A DNA stretch of 64,000 nt from Symbiodinium microadriaticum (taxonomy: Eukaryota > Sar > Dinophyceae > Suessiales > Symbiodiniaceae): the NCBI GenBank assembly GCA_001939145.1, contig LSRX01000065.1:784527-848526 (forward strand), given 5' to 3'. Made by a program: the position numbers and the translations under genes. The notes under the pieces are model-generated. The model did no database searches and was not told the origin of the DNA. It worked only from the letters and a program-made list of their open reading frames with translations. Positions 20,938 to 31,459 of the stretch are shown piece after piece; position 1 is the first letter of the stretch, and each line of letters begins with the position of its first letter.

Positions 20938-21102
20938 CATAGCTATAGGGATTTTAAGAAGTTCCGGCCTCGGGCTCTGGCTCAGTTTCTGCTTCAATGC
21001 AAGCACTCAACACCCAATATCACCAAACCGCTACTACAGCTCGATTCCAAATACCTCTCAGTTCCATTCCACAACTCAGAAACCACACATGGGGGGCATT
21101 AG
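20938..21102 (+). CDS. Candidate single exon, unknown
   Basis: A 55-codon open stretch (YRDFKKFRPRALAQFLLQCK, then LLQLDSKYLSVPFHNSE) with protein-like composition ends just before a TTTAGGG array. Isolated, with no family recognised. It could be a pseudo-exon. Confidence 0.3.
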   Translation, partial: HSYRDFKKFRPRALAQFLLQCKHSTPNITKPLLQLDSKYLSVPFHNSETTHGGH

Positions 21103-21103
21103 G

Positions 21104-21312
21104 GTTTTGGGTTTTGGGGCTTACGGTTTGGGGGTTTAGGGTTTAGGGTTTGAGGTTTATGTTTTAGGGTATAGATTAATGGGCTTATGCCGGATATCGA
21201 ACCGAATGAAAAGCATCGTTTGCTACATGTTAGGTTTTGGGACACCCAAAAACCTTAAACCCTAACCCCTAAACCCCTAAAATACCCTTCTGAAACCCTA
21301 TAAACCCTGCCC
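21104..21312. repeat. TTTAGGG then CCCTAAA arrays
   Basis: Degenerate TTTAGGG units (21104-21172), a short non-repeat insert, then CCCTAAA units (21247-21310). Confidence 0.8.
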
Positions 21313-21320
21313 TACATACA

Positions 21321-21466
21321 GCTTATACCCTACACAAAGCCAATAATTTCTTCCGGGAGACACCGTCCGCCACGCTTTCAGCCAAGGCCTGCACTGCCTC
21401 GACTGTGTCTTCCTGCGGGTCACGACCTGGCCACCCAGGTGGCTTCGTGCACTGCTCATTCATATA
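21321..21466 (-). CDS. Candidate 3'-terminal exon, unknown
   Basis: The minus-strand exon reads MNEQCTKPPGWPGRDPQED and DTVEAVQALAESVADGVSRK and ends at a stop near 21331. The upstream intron border looks like AG before CTATGTCATCC. The helical acidic composition is protein-like. The next exon upstream on this strand is at 21739-21868, but that one has its own stop, so they are probably different genes or alternative ends. Confidence 0.45.
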
Positions 21467-21738
21467 AGGATGACATAGCTTGCTTGCATGGGCACGGGTT
21501 TTTTGCTCTGCACACAAAGACGTTGGATTTCCATGGTGCAGGAGTAGCTTCCCGGGTCATGCCAGGACTGCAGCAAAATCAAATTTGAAAGACCATGCTA
21601 TTTGCACGACATGGTTTCGGGCTGCTTCTCGAATCCAGTCAGGGGCTCACGCTTCACTTAAAGTGTACATATATTTTGCAGGCCTAACAGACTCTGCTAC
21701 GTGGAATACCAGCATCTATAGCTATCATCGAGAAGACA

Positions 21739-21868
21739 TCACTTCTTCTTCTTGCCTGGCTTCTCAGCAGCAGACACTGTCACAGGCTTGCGCTTTCCGG
21801 TCACCGGCTTCTGCGGCTTCTCCTCGACTTCGGCAGCCTGCGACATTCCAGGCACCAGGCTCCTGCAT
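21739..21868 (-). CDS. Lysine-rich C-terminal exon
   Basis: The minus-strand exon reads SQAAEVEEKPQKPVTGKRKP and ends VSAAEKPGKKKK with a stop at 21739-21741. The basic Lys/Pro tail resembles the ends of many chromatin or nucleolar proteins, but nothing more specific can be said. The upstream border is an AG before AGCCTGG. Overlapping plus-strand open sequence is considered a shadow. Confidence 0.5.
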
Positions 21869-21903
21869 GCAGGCATCACATAGGATTATATTGGGTTTCT
21901 TTA

Positions 21904-22330
21904 TATCAGGTTATTTTGGGTTTGGCCGATTTGTCGGTTCTTTAGCCCAGAAGTGGGCTATATTATAGTACCATGGGCTCAGGATTTGGGGGTATTATAG
22001 GGCTTTATAGGGTTTAAGTTTTAGGAGAGGGTTTTAGGAGCTAGGGGTTCGTATAAGACCTTATCTGAGGGTGCATTCGGTGTTCCATATCAGGTTTTGG
22101 ATTTGGCCAATTTGTCGGTTCTTTAGCCCAGAAGTGGGCTATATTATAGTACCATGGGCTCAGGATTTGGGGGTATTATAGGGCTTTAATATAGGGTTTA
22201 AGTTTTAGGAGAGGGTTTTAGGAGCTAGGGGTTCGTATAAGACCTTATGTGAGGGTGCATTCGGGGTTCCATATCAGGTTTTGGATTTGGCCGATTTGTT
22301 GGTTCTTTAGCCCAGAATTGGGACCACATT
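21904..22330 (+). repeat. 184-bp tandem repeat, 2.3 units
   Basis: Units start at 21904, 22088 and 22272 with TATCAGGTT, followed by TTTGGCCGATTTGTCGGTTC and AGCCCAGAAGTGGGCTATAT. The two full units are nearly identical and the third is cut short at about 22320. Confidence 0.9.
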
Positions 22331-22545
22331 ATAAAGACACACATATAGCATGTAATGCACCTGACCATGCACCCTGCCCCACATAGATGTATATAATGGG
22401 GTTTTATATAGGATCCTCGAGATGATATAAGACGCGCGTCGCGAGTATACACTTCCCACCCTGGTCCCCAATAATGTTTGGTCGATCAGTAAATTTACAA
22501 AACAGCACTGTAGATAACATAATATAGTCGCATTGCCCTCCCTGC

Positions 22546-22860
22546 ATGTCGGGATACATCGGGAAAGCACCCGTGCACAGCATCACTGGCAATGGCGATG
22601 CCCGGGTAAGCCCTGCATTGCTGCCTGGGGTCCATGACGTCGCACACATGATCCCAATGCCGATTATGGCATCGCACGCTCGCCCCGAAACGACTGTGGG
22701 CTGACACTGCGACTTTGAGCAGAACGCACGCGCGCGGCTAGCGATACTCCGAAACGAGGAGGTTATCAGGAAGCTGGCACAGCATCCAAGCTAGCACAGC
22801 CGGCGAGCATCATGATGCAACATACATGGAGAAGTTCGAGGAGTACATCGCTTGGCAAAG
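22546..22860. CDS. Candidate exons on both strands, unresolved
   Basis: Minus strand 22546-22700 reads MDPRQQCRAYPGIAIASDAV with a good AG border downstream of the next patch. Plus strand 22744-22858 reads HDATYMEKFEEYIAWQ before a GG-GT-like border. Both are GC-balanced and free of repeat motif. I cannot tell which are real. Confidence 0.3.
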
Positions 22861-23040
22861 GGTTTATTACAGGGCTGCATATGGTTTTTATTCAGATTTA
22901 AATGTTGTGGACCCCACCGAAGCCCGAAACGAGGTAAAACTGCACTTCTCCATTCTTGCTGTCCCGTATATACCTATAATTAAACTATTTACGAACCGAG
23001 AGACATCGGCTGGTTTGTGCGCCACTCGAGATGTGAGAGC

Positions 23041-23490
23041 CTAAACCCCTAAACCCTAAACCCCGAAACTCCTGAACGCCTGGTATCATACAATATTATA
23101 CTCTATAAAACCATATATATATATATATTATGTACACAGCTTCAAACTTGCATGGGTATGGCCTAAATCCTAAACCCTAAGCCCTAAACCCCTAAACCCT
23201 AAACCCCTATATAAACCCTAAACCTATAAACCCTAAACCCCTAAACCCCTAAATAGGGTTTAGGGTTTAGAGTTTAGGGTTTAGGGCTTTCGGGTTTAGG
23301 GGTTTAGGGGTTTAGGGATTTATTAGGGTTTACAGGGGTTTAGAGTTTAGGGTTTAGGGCTTTCGGGTTTAGGGGTTTAGGGGTTTAGGGATTTATTAGG
23401 GTTTACAGGGGTTTAGAGTTTAGGGTTTAGGGCTTTCGGGTTTAGGGGTTTAGGGGTTTAGGGATTTATTAGGGTTTAGGGTTTAGGGTA
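23041..23490. repeat. Opposed CCCTAAA and TTTAGGG arrays, with 84-bp tandem units
   Basis: CCCTAAA units (23041-23070 and 23160-23252) run directly into TTTAGGG units at a palindromic joint CCCCTAAATAGGGTTTAGGG (about 23246-23265). The right part is three near-identical units of about 84 bp starting GTTTAGAGTTTAGGGTTTAG (about 23266, 23340 and 23414) and ending GGGATTTATTAGGG. Confidence 0.85.
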
Positions 23491-23871
23491 TAACCCTAAT
23501 CTAGACACTGATCTTTTAGCACCCCCTACACTATAAGCCTGCGCCATTGCAGGTCGATCGTTTTCGTGGCAACTTCCGAGAAGAATCCAAGGCCGGGGTG
23601 TTACAAGCAAGGTTTACTAGAAATCTGTTCCTTGTCTAGCCTGAAAACACCCCAAACCCCATAACCCAGGAACTTCCCACCATGCAGTCCTTGCACGAGC
23701 TTCGAGGTCCCAGGATGCAACGATCCTGAAATTATGTGCATGTAATGACCCACATCGTTCTATTTGATGCAGAAGTTTTAATCATCCAGGCGGCTTCTTC
23801 TTGGTTTCCAAGAGGCAGAGGTCGACGTCGGTAGCGATCCTTAGAAGAGGGTTTTAAAGTTGCAATAGCAA
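23491..23871. other. Region without a clear gene
   Basis: Balanced sequence with no sustained protein-like frame. It probably represents the 3' UTR or downstream flank of the minus-strand gene ending at 23872. Confidence 0.4.
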
Positions 23872-24361
23872 TCATCCATGCATGCATGGTTGTTTTGCAT
23901 ATTTCGGTGTCATAAGGGGCGCTTGGGGTGTGTTAGTGCATCGGAGCATCTCATCCCAACCATCAACGACACCCTGTGTCTGCAAATCGCCCAGCTGCTC
24001 ACTGGCTGACTCCAGCTCATCATGAAGGTTCTTGATCTTCTGAATCATCCTTACTTACACGTTTGCATGCCCGTGCTGATAAGGTCTGCAAAACTTCTAC
24101 AGCCAGGAAACTTGCCGAGTGTTTCAGACACCTTGCTCTTCTCATCTTTCGTCTTTTTCAGGGTACCCAAAGCATCCATGCATTCTGCAAGCCTCTGCAC
24201 GCGCCGATCCACACAGATAACTGCCTTAGGCATCGTTTGGGTGGGGGTTGCGGCACTTTCGATGTCGGGGAAACCCATCTTCTTCAGGATCTTCTGCATC
24301 TCTTTCTCGCACGCTTCTTTTGCAGCCGGGTTCTCAGCAGCTCGTGCAGCAGCGGACGTGC
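23872..24361 (-). CDS. Two exons of a minus-strand gene, coiled-coil protein
   Basis: Exon 24102-24361 starts after an AG border (GTSAAARAAENPAAKEACEK) and continues MQKILKKMGFPDIESAATP and KTKDEKSKVSETLGKF. Exon 23872-24037 reads KIKNLHDELESASEQLGDLQ and ends at a TGA (23872-23874). Charged, helical composition suggests a coiled coil. No family was recognised. It may be the 3' end of the gene whose exons lie at 24937-28436, but the in-frame stop at 24937-24939 argues for a separate gene. Confidence 0.6.
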
Positions 24362-24936
24362 CTGAGTGAGGGAATCAATTAGGTTGAAGTCGGGGCTTCA
24401 AATATGTGGTTTTCCGATGCATAGCAGTTTGGGGTTTCCCGGATTTAGCCACTTTACATACCATCAACCTTTATAAACCCTTAAACCCTCCAAACCCTAG
24501 ACCCTAAACTTTTTGAGGATATGGGGCATATAGGGTGTTTTGTTTACACAGCTCTAAGATTTCTTTAATGTAGAAGCCTGGAGATTGAGTAGAACATCAT
24601 ACCAGATACCCATGCAAGACTGGATCTAGTCTATTTGCTAAGGCCCCATATAGGGAGTATTGCTGGGCTTTGCCGGATGCTTGGAGGTTTGCTCCAGGAG
24701 TGGCGGAATGGGGTTCAGTTTTAACTTCTAAAGCATGCGCCTACAATAGGTTTTGGTTGGGATCTCGGGTCGGGGGTGTTTAACTCTACAGTTGTAAAGG
24801 GTGTTGAGGAGTTCAGCCACCTAATTGGATGTTCGGGGTGCTTTTAGAATTGGGATGTTTTGGATTGCCCGGCATCGGACTTTGAGGGATGCTCCACATT
24901 ACATACATCTAAATAACAACTTCTCATCTTCCGAGA
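24362..24936. other. Spacer without supported gene
   Basis: It holds a small CCCTAAA patch (about 24475-24510) and otherwise unique sequence. No protein-like frame was seen. Confidence 0.4.
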
Positions 24937-27900
24937 CTAGGAACCCTTTGGCGGCACATGTTCAGGTGCTTGGTCGAAAAGACCACAATTGAGGTCCATG
25001 TTCAGTCCGATATGATCCATCGAACCATCCTCGAACTGCTGCTCTTCATCCACTGTGGCACGGTTTGTCTGCCTTACAAACCGGAAGACTACAGAAAACG
25101 AGCATCTCGCTGATAACAGTGCAGCACTATGCAACACGGACTGAATAAGATCCAAGTTACTTGCGATGACCAGACACACGCCCCTCCACATAGTACGTTC
25201 GTACACCCTTCTTGGTGGCATGCCACCTATACATGCACAGCATGCAGCCATCACTGGTATTACATGCATGTCCCACCTGCAGTAGCGGGGAACATTCGTC
25301 TCCGCTTGCGCAATCACATTGAGGATGTCTTCCCTTAGATAATATAATGTCATGATATAAACCCTAAACCCTCTAAACCCCTAAACCCTGAACCCTAAAC
25401 CCCTAAACCCCAAACCCTATACACCCTAATTAAAATATATCCCTTGCAGGCGGGACAGCGCCCCGAAGGAAGGGAGAAACGGAGGCACGTGTTCTAATGA
25501 AGTTATGAATTAGGGTTTAGGGGTGGGGCCAATATATAGGGTTTTTTGGACCACAAATCCTTGTAACCCGAAATCCAAAAACAACTTGCATATTACAAAG
25601 CCTTTTCAGGTTCAAGGTTCGGGCTCATGTTGCGCTCATCAGCCATTTCCTCTTTGGAGAGATATTCGAATGGTATGTGAACTTCGTGCTCTTTGGACAT
25701 AGAGGATTTCAGGGAGAAGCGCTTTGCGAAGACGTCCTGTGCAGGGGGTTTAGGGGTTTAGGCTTTAAGGGTTTAGGGTTTAGGGTATAGGGTTATAGGG
25801 TTTAAGGTTTTAAGGGTTTAGGGTTTAGGGTTTTCGGGGTTTAAGGGTGAAGGGTTTAGGGCTTAAGGGGTTTAGGGTTTAGGGCTTCAGGGTTTAAGGG
25901 TTTAGGGTTTAGGGTCCCTGCTTGCTGGTCCTATAATTATAGCATATCAGCCCCCCTGGCTCGTATACAGCCGCAAAAGGAACCCACATAAGGATTCGCT
26001 CCTATATAGCCCATAAAAGTAAACCCTATATAAACTAAGCAACACCGAATTTGAGTTTATACTAACCGGTGGCAAGATCTTATAATGGCTTCATATGGGG
26101 TTTTCGGGTTTGGGGTGTGCCTCTCAGAGTTCATATAAACCTCACGCGAGTTATCTTTACGGGATGTGTGCTCTCAGCGGATGTATATAAATCGATCCTT
26201 GTCCCAGTTGCACTCTGCGAAAAGCTTAAGAACTTTCCCACGGCCGGCAGCAGGGTCGGACCAAAGCTCGCGAATCTTCTCACTGATCCGAAACTCGCCG
26301 TCGGCGTTCGCCGCCATGACTCGTCGCAAACGTTTGTCCACGGCACTGTCGGAGGGTCTCTGCACCGGCTGCAGCTGCTGCTTCTGCTCTGGGGGAGGCT
26401 TAGTGGTGGCTTGCTGCGGAACTTGCTGGGAGCCTGGGGAAACTGTTGCAGGTGTCTGCCCTGGACTGGGGTTGGATTGCGTCAGCTGCACAGGTGCCAC
26501 GGTTTTGGCTTCATCGGTTGCTTTCGGCTGCTCAGGCGTCTCTAGATTGGCGCCCATGGTTGAATCGGGTTCCTGCGGCTGCTCACACGTCTCGATTGGG
26601 ACCGCAGTGGTGGATTTCTTCGGCTGCTCAGGTGTCAGGAGTCCGTTCGTGGGGATGTGGGTGGGCTCGGGAGACACGGTCTGGTCTGCCCCTGGCACAG
26701 GTGGAAGAGGCTGATCTGCTGCTGGGTGGTTCTGTTCGTTTGGCTGGCATGGTGTTGTTTTGCCACGAAGCCGTTTGGCTGCAGGCTGCATGAGATCTTC
26801 TTGCTGCCTTTTTCGCGTGGGCTGCTTCGGCTGCTCGAGTTCTGTGGCCTTCTGTTGCTTCGGCTGCTCGAGTTCTGTGGTCTGTTGCTTCGGCTGCTCG
26901 AGTTCTGCGGGCTTCTGTTGCTTCGGCTGCTCGAGTTCTGCGGGCTTCTGTTGCTTCGGCTGCTCCAGTTCTGTGGTCTGTTGCTTCGGCTGCTCCAGTT
27001 TTGCGGGCTTCTGTTGCTTCGGCTGCTCCAGTTCTGTGGCCTTTTGTTGCTTCGGCTGCTCCTCGAGTTCTGTGGTCTGTTGCTTCGGCTGCGCCTGGAG
27101 TTCTGCGGGCTTCTGTTGCTTCGGCTCTGTCACCTCTTGGAGAAGTTCTGTGGGCTTCGGTTGCGTCGGCTGCTCCTGGAGTTCTGTGGGCTTGCTCCGC
27201 TGCTGCTGGGTGTCTTCAACAGCTTGTGTTTGCTCGACATGTTCAGGGGATCCTTCTTGGAAAGGCTCCTTCCACATGAGTGGCTGTGCATCCTGTGAAC
27301 ACTCAGAGAAGCTGAGCTGCCGTTGTGTGGCAGGAAATGCTGCCTCCAGGGAAAAACCTTATATAAGAATGGAAACACTATGAAAGTCTAAACTGGTACT
27401 TGACTCAACCCTGTTATAGGCCGCCTCCTCGTCGCTCCCATCGACCGGGATGGAGCCACCATTGAGACCCTCGGCCATCAACGAGTGGAAGATATCCTGC
27501 ATATGGTTCGACGGATTCATATTGTTGGAACATTGGAGGCTCCCTACAGGCTTTCGTTTCTGGGTTTTGGCTTGCAGGGGAACACATTCTATTAAGGAAG
27601 CTGAGCTTTATGGTTTGGCGGCTTCAGGAAGGGCTTTTCTTTAGACTTTTAAAGTCGATCTATAAACAAGGTTTAGGTTTATAGGAGTTAATTTAGCTAT
27701 TTATAAGGATCTTTGGGAAGCCTCCTAAACCCTAAACCGTAAACCCTAAACCCTGAACCCCTAAACCCCTAAACCCTAAACCCTGAAAAGGCAGGGCTTC
27801 TTGGGGTTAGGGAAAAAACCCTATATTGTAAAAAACAACAGAAGCTTCCCCTATAACACTTTAAACCCGTATAGGGCTTGCATGGGGGGTTTAGGGTTTA

Positions 27901-28436
27901 GGGGTCTATTATAGGGGTTATATATAGGGGTTTAGGGGTTTAAGGGTTTAGGGGTTTAGGGCTTTAGGGGTTTATAGGGTTTATAAAGGATCAGATCGAT
28001 GGTTGTATGCCCACCTGGATTTCGGCTTGCATTTCAGCCTCATCCTCATCAGTCGGTTCCTCTTTCACCCCCAGGATATTAACCAGAGGCTGGGCCGCAA
28101 GCTCCATCCCACGTTGTAGGGTGTTCGAAGACAAAGAGCCGGTTCCGAGGCGATTCATCCCCTGAAAGGATATGCTCGGTACCACAAAAACCGTCTTGCA
28201 GCCAAAAGAATGAATATCCTGGCAAATGAGGTTGCACACAGCGCTTGGAACGACCTCTGCAGTTGCGGCTGAGCTTCCAATTAACTGTAAACCTCGGAAG
28301 CAATTTGGGTCTCTAGGATAGGTTTACGGTTTCGCAGTTTCATCACGACAACCAACACCGTTGTACTTCATACCAGAGCAGAAAGCCACAAATCCTTCCG
28401 CAGCATGGGGAATAACATGTACACGGCTTTGTTGTG
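24937..28436 (-). CDS. Multi-exon gene with KQQ/ELEQP-repeat domain
   Basis: Exons on the minus strand in order of translation: about 28335-28436 (RVHVIPHAAEGFVAFCSGMK), 28015-28256 (VCNLICQDIHSFGCKTVFVV, ending EMQAEIQ before a GT donor), 27427-27496 (DIFHSLMAEGLNGG), 26185-27343 (AAFPATQRQLSFSE, the repeat domain, then ISEKIRELWSDPAAGRGK), 25605-25740 (DVFAKRFSLKSSMSKEHEVH), about 25095-25353 (LREDILNVIAQAE and MHVIPVMAACCACIGGMPPR) and 24937-25079 (RQTNRATVDEEQQFEDGSMD, stop at 24937-24939). The repeat domain has about ten ELEQPKQQ(K/T)-type units, followed by a basic patch KRQQEDLMQPAAKRLRGK that could be a nuclear signal. The part after the repeats (IRELWSDPAAGRGKVLKLF, then the FAKRF exon) resembles a repeated dinoflagellate gene family of unknown function. 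The exon grouping is inferred. Confidence 0.6.
25358..25430 (-). repeat. CCCTAAA array in intron
   Basis: About eight CCCTAAA or CCCCTAAA units directly upstream, on the minus strand, of the LREDILNVIAQAE exon. Confidence 0.85.
25745..25920 (+). repeat. TTTAGGG array in intron
   Basis: About fifteen TTTAGGG-like units. It abuts the AG border of the exon at 25605-25740, so the telomere-like tract lies within a few bases of a splice acceptor. Confidence 0.85.
27722..27985. repeat. CCCTAAA then TTTAGGG arrays in intron
   Basis: CCCTAAA units (27725-27786), a 100-bp spacer, then TTTAGGG units (27888-27980). They lie between the exons at 27427-27496 and 28015-28256. Confidence 0.85.
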
Positions 28437-28544
28437 ACAGGATTCAGTGGGGATCGGGGTCGATTGGAGTTTAATTTGGGATGGGATTCGGGACGTAGTG
28501 CGGCATTTCCACTCTCGCATATACCACAAGTTTCCTCTCCATCG

Positions 28545-29350
28545 GTTTCAAGCTTTCAGGTCGGATTTCGGCCACGATTTGGAAATTTGGGCTGTGGCGG
28601 GAGCACACGGAACCCGGATTCCGGTGGTTTCTCTCTTCCCCTAGACTTCCGGTTTCCGGCTTTCAGGTCGGATTTCGGCCCCAATTTGGGCTGTGGCAGG
28701 AGCACACGGAACCCGGATTCCGGGGATTTCCGCTCTCTTCCCGCCAATTTCCGCTCTCTTCCCGCCGATTTCCGCTCGCTCGGTTTCAGGCTTTCCGGTG
28801 GGATTTCGGCCCCAATTTGGGCTGTGGCAGAAGCACACGGAACCCGGATTCCGGTGATTTCCGCTCTCTTCCCGCCGATTTCCGCTCTCTTCCCGCCGAT
28901 TTCCGCTCGCTCGGTTTCCGGCTTTCCGGTCGGATTTCGGCTTGAATTTGGGCTGTGGCAGGAGCACACGGAACCCGGATTCCACGGATTTCCCCTCTCT
29001 TCCCACTGGTTTCCACTCCCTTTTTCAGGCTTTCAGGTCGGATTTCGGCCAGGATTTCGGCTGTGGCAGGAGCACACGGAACCCTGATTCGGGTGATTTC
29101 GGCTGTGGTTTCAGGTCCGATTGTGGCCACGATTTGGGCTGTGGCAGGAGCACGTTCGGGTGATTTCGGCTGTGGTTTCAGGTCCGATTGTGGCCAAGAT
29201 TTGGGCTGTGGCAGGAGCACATTCGGGTGATTTCGGCTCTGGTTTCAGGTCGGATTTTGGCCACGATTTGGGCTGCGGTAGGAGCACATTCGGGTGATTT
29301 CGGCTCTGGTTTCAGGTCGGGTTTTGGCCACGATTTGGGTTGTTGCTGGG
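28545..29350 (+). repeat. GC-rich minisatellite, two unit sizes
   Basis: The first half (28545-29090) has units of about 120 bp built from GATTTCGGCC, TTTGGGCTGTGGCAGGAGCA, CACGGAACCCGGATTCCG and repeats of TTTCCGCTCTCTTCCCGCCG. The second half (29090-29350) has four units of about 62-65 bp (ATTCGGGTGATTTCGGCT, TGGTTTCAGGTCGGATT). All frames are open over long stretches because the repeat lacks stops; I read this as a satellite rather than a gene. Confidence 0.9.
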
Positions 29351-29489
29351 GCTCATTTGGTGGCTTCCGGGATCGATTAGAGGTATATACAGATTATGGG
29401 CCTGGGTGGGTGTGTCGAGGTCTGAATCGGGAATTGATCCCCTATAGTGTTTGCAAGCAGGATGTCACAGAATGCACATGCACCCTTTA

Positions 29490-29850
29490 AGTCTGCACCT
29501 CGATCCGGCACGAATTGCTGTCTTCGACTTGGCAGGACTGGCTTCTGCATCCTAGGGCGAGATTAATTGAATAATTGTTTGCAGCATGCAACACCCCGAT
29601 TCAAGCCAGTTGCAGTGCAGCCCACAGAATGCAGCCTTAGGACAGCCGTAGCCTGGGAAGCATCTATTTATAAGGGAATACTCGTAACGTTGAGAGGGTG
29701 CAGTTCAATTAACCCATACTATCGAGTTATATTTGTGCGGTATTCACCCCTTTATATATAGTCTTCTAGAAGATAGTATATATACAGACTTTAACATGAT
29801 GTACTTCAATGATAGCTGTATGGACGACTATATAACTCTATATATATATA
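29490..29850. other. Unassigned stretch, possible exon remnant
   Basis: Balanced sequence at 29490-29670, with no certain frame, gives way to AT-rich sequence with a (TA)n run at 29839-29862. Nothing can be annotated with confidence. Confidence 0.3.
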
Positions 29851-29998
29851 TATATATATATATGCAAGTTAATTACGTATGGCAATCTCTATATCCTTCA
29901 GGCTTAAACTCTCTATATAGGTATAGGGTTTAGGGGTTTGGGGTCTATAGGGGTTTAGGGGTTTAGGGGTTTAGGGTTTAGGGCTTTAGGGCTTTGTA
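29850..29998 (+). repeat. Dispersed repeat, copy 1 (second copy 31190-31325)
   Basis: A (TA)n run, then GCAAGTTAATTACGTATGGC, then AATCTCTATATCCTTCAGGC, then a TTTAGGG array. The same order and almost identical bases are found at 31190-31325. The repeated unit includes its telomere-like tail. Confidence 0.9.
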
Positions 29999-30086
29999 AT
30001 TATTGGGGTTTATAGGGATATTACAAGTCTTAAAAACCTGAACCCTAATAGGGCAGACCCACAAGCCGATACCCATGAACCCGCGC

Positions 30087-30211
30087 TAGTCCTATGAAAT
30101 CTAAAGCCTCTGTCATCGCCAGGAATCAGGATTTTGGGACCTTTGTAAGACGTAGAAGTGCAAAACCCATGGCAGCACAACAACCACAGGCAAAAACTCT
30201 TCCAACGGCCT
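30087..30211 (+). CDS. Candidate small exon or ORF, unknown
   Basis: A short plus-strand frame reads MKSKASVIARNQDFGTFVRR and ends KTLPTA at a stop. It is basic and protein-like but isolated among minus-strand exons. Low support. Confidence 0.25.
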
Positions 30212-30593
30212 AAGTGACAACATCCTGAAATAATAACCCTGGTTTAAGGTTTAGGGATTTAGGGGTTTGAGGTTAAGGGCCTCCTTATGCCAGAAACGAC
30301 GACATAAAGCTTCCTAGGCCCCTCCCTGGCCCGGCAGAGCACTTCAGCTTTAGCAGGCCATGGACCGGGCTGTCCGGGTGTTATGGGATAGGTTTAGAAG
30401 GTAAGGGTTTAGGGTTTCGGTTGTTGAGCATTTTGGGGATCCTTTCATTGGTTTCTCGGGTTAGACTTTAGGGTTTCGTTTTTTCGTGATATAGGGTTCA
30501 TATAGGGTTTCCTCTATGGAGGCATTTTGGGGCTACTGGGCCTGGATAAAGTTTAAGGCTTCCTGTACAGATAGGGTTTTACAGGCTGCCTCG
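30212..30593. other. Intergenic stretch
   Basis: TTTAGGG-like patches at 30240-30270 and 30395-30500. No protein-like frame. Confidence 0.5.
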
Positions 30594-31115
30594 TCATCCC
30601 TTTACATTCAAACTCCTGCAATCTGCAACTGTCTTCGGGATAAGTTCTTTGAACTCCTCAGGGATGCATACTAGCTTGCTCAAACGAAAATAGACCATGA
30701 CCTCCTCCAACTTTGCCTCCGGCCATGAATACCATGGGTACTGCTGGAAGAGGTCCTTGAAGAGATCCGGATCTTCGGCCTTGGATTGGCAGATCGGGGC
30801 ATGGCTGCATGTTTCTCTCCGGACAACTTCAGGACTTGATTCGGCTTCGGATAAGTGCTGATCTATGCAAGCTCACGGAGTTGGCATTATCACCTAAACC
30901 CGAACATAAACCCTGAATCCCTTCATTGGGCACATATTGCATTCTGATCGTGGAAGACTTGAATTTGCTGGCCTGTAGAAAGACTTCGGTTTTAGGGTTA
31001 TATAAGAGTTTTTCCGGGGAACTGTATAGGACATTTTACCCCGAAAGCCTCCATGCTTCAATTGGGTTCTGATGAGGATTGCAATGAAATGCCAAATGTC
31101 GGCTCCATGGTGTGG
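30594..31115 (-). CDS. Multi-exon minus-strand gene, unknown function
   Basis: The 3' exon, about 30594-30862, has no Met of its own but is clearly coding: HLSEAESSPEVVRRETCSHA, then DPDLFKDLFQQYPWYSWPEA, then VMVYFRLSKLVCIPEEFKEL, ending at a TGA (30594-30596). Upstream on this strand are small exons at about 30917-30975 (ASKFKSSTIRMQYVPNEGIQ, AG and GG borders) and about 31030-31110 (HHGADIWHFIAILIRTQLKH). A further candidate at 31335-31440 reads SSHIPEAPAESLETAEFPND but carries its own stop. The fold is mixed helical with many aromatic residues. No family can be named. Confidence 0.55.
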
Positions 31116-31189
31116 GTTTATAAGGCTAACATATATCTCAAACCCAAAGCCACCGTATAAGTATATATTGCTCACTTATATAAGCCATA

Positions 31190-31325
31190 TATATATATAT
31201 ATGCAAGTTAATTACGTATGGCAATCTCTATATCCTTCAGGCTTAAACTCTCTATATAGGTATAGGGTTTAGGGGTTTGGGGTCTATAGGGGTTTAGGGG
31301 TTTAGGGGTTTAGGGTTTAGGGGCT
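31190..31325 (+). repeat. Dispersed repeat, copy 2
   Basis: A near-identical copy of 29855-29990, including the (TA)n head, the unique core of about 65 bp and the TTTAGGG tail. High identity in non-coding DNA suggests a recent duplication or a mobile unit. Confidence 0.9.
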
Positions 31326-31459
31326 TAAGTTGTCGAAAGGTTTTGTAGTGATCTCATAGCCCTGTACAAGTGGTTGTCGTTGGGAAATTCGGCTGTTTCA
31401 AGGCTTTCTGCGGGAGCTTCGGGTATGTGTGAAGACCTTCGGGCAGCAGCCGCAGTAGA

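Noticed and set aside
23041..23490. Telomere-to-telomere fusion point
   Set aside because: The arrays are in the opposite order (CCCTAAA then TTTAGGG) to that expected from end-to-end fusion.
26657..27383. Plus-strand 207-213-residue Cys/Leu-rich frames
   Set aside because: They are the reverse-strand shadow of the minus-strand ELEQPKQQ repeat, which has the more protein-like frame and matching flanking exons.
28434..29230. Long open frames on both strands (up to 217 residues)
   Set aside because: The satellite repeat lacks stop codons in several frames; translations are pure repeat.
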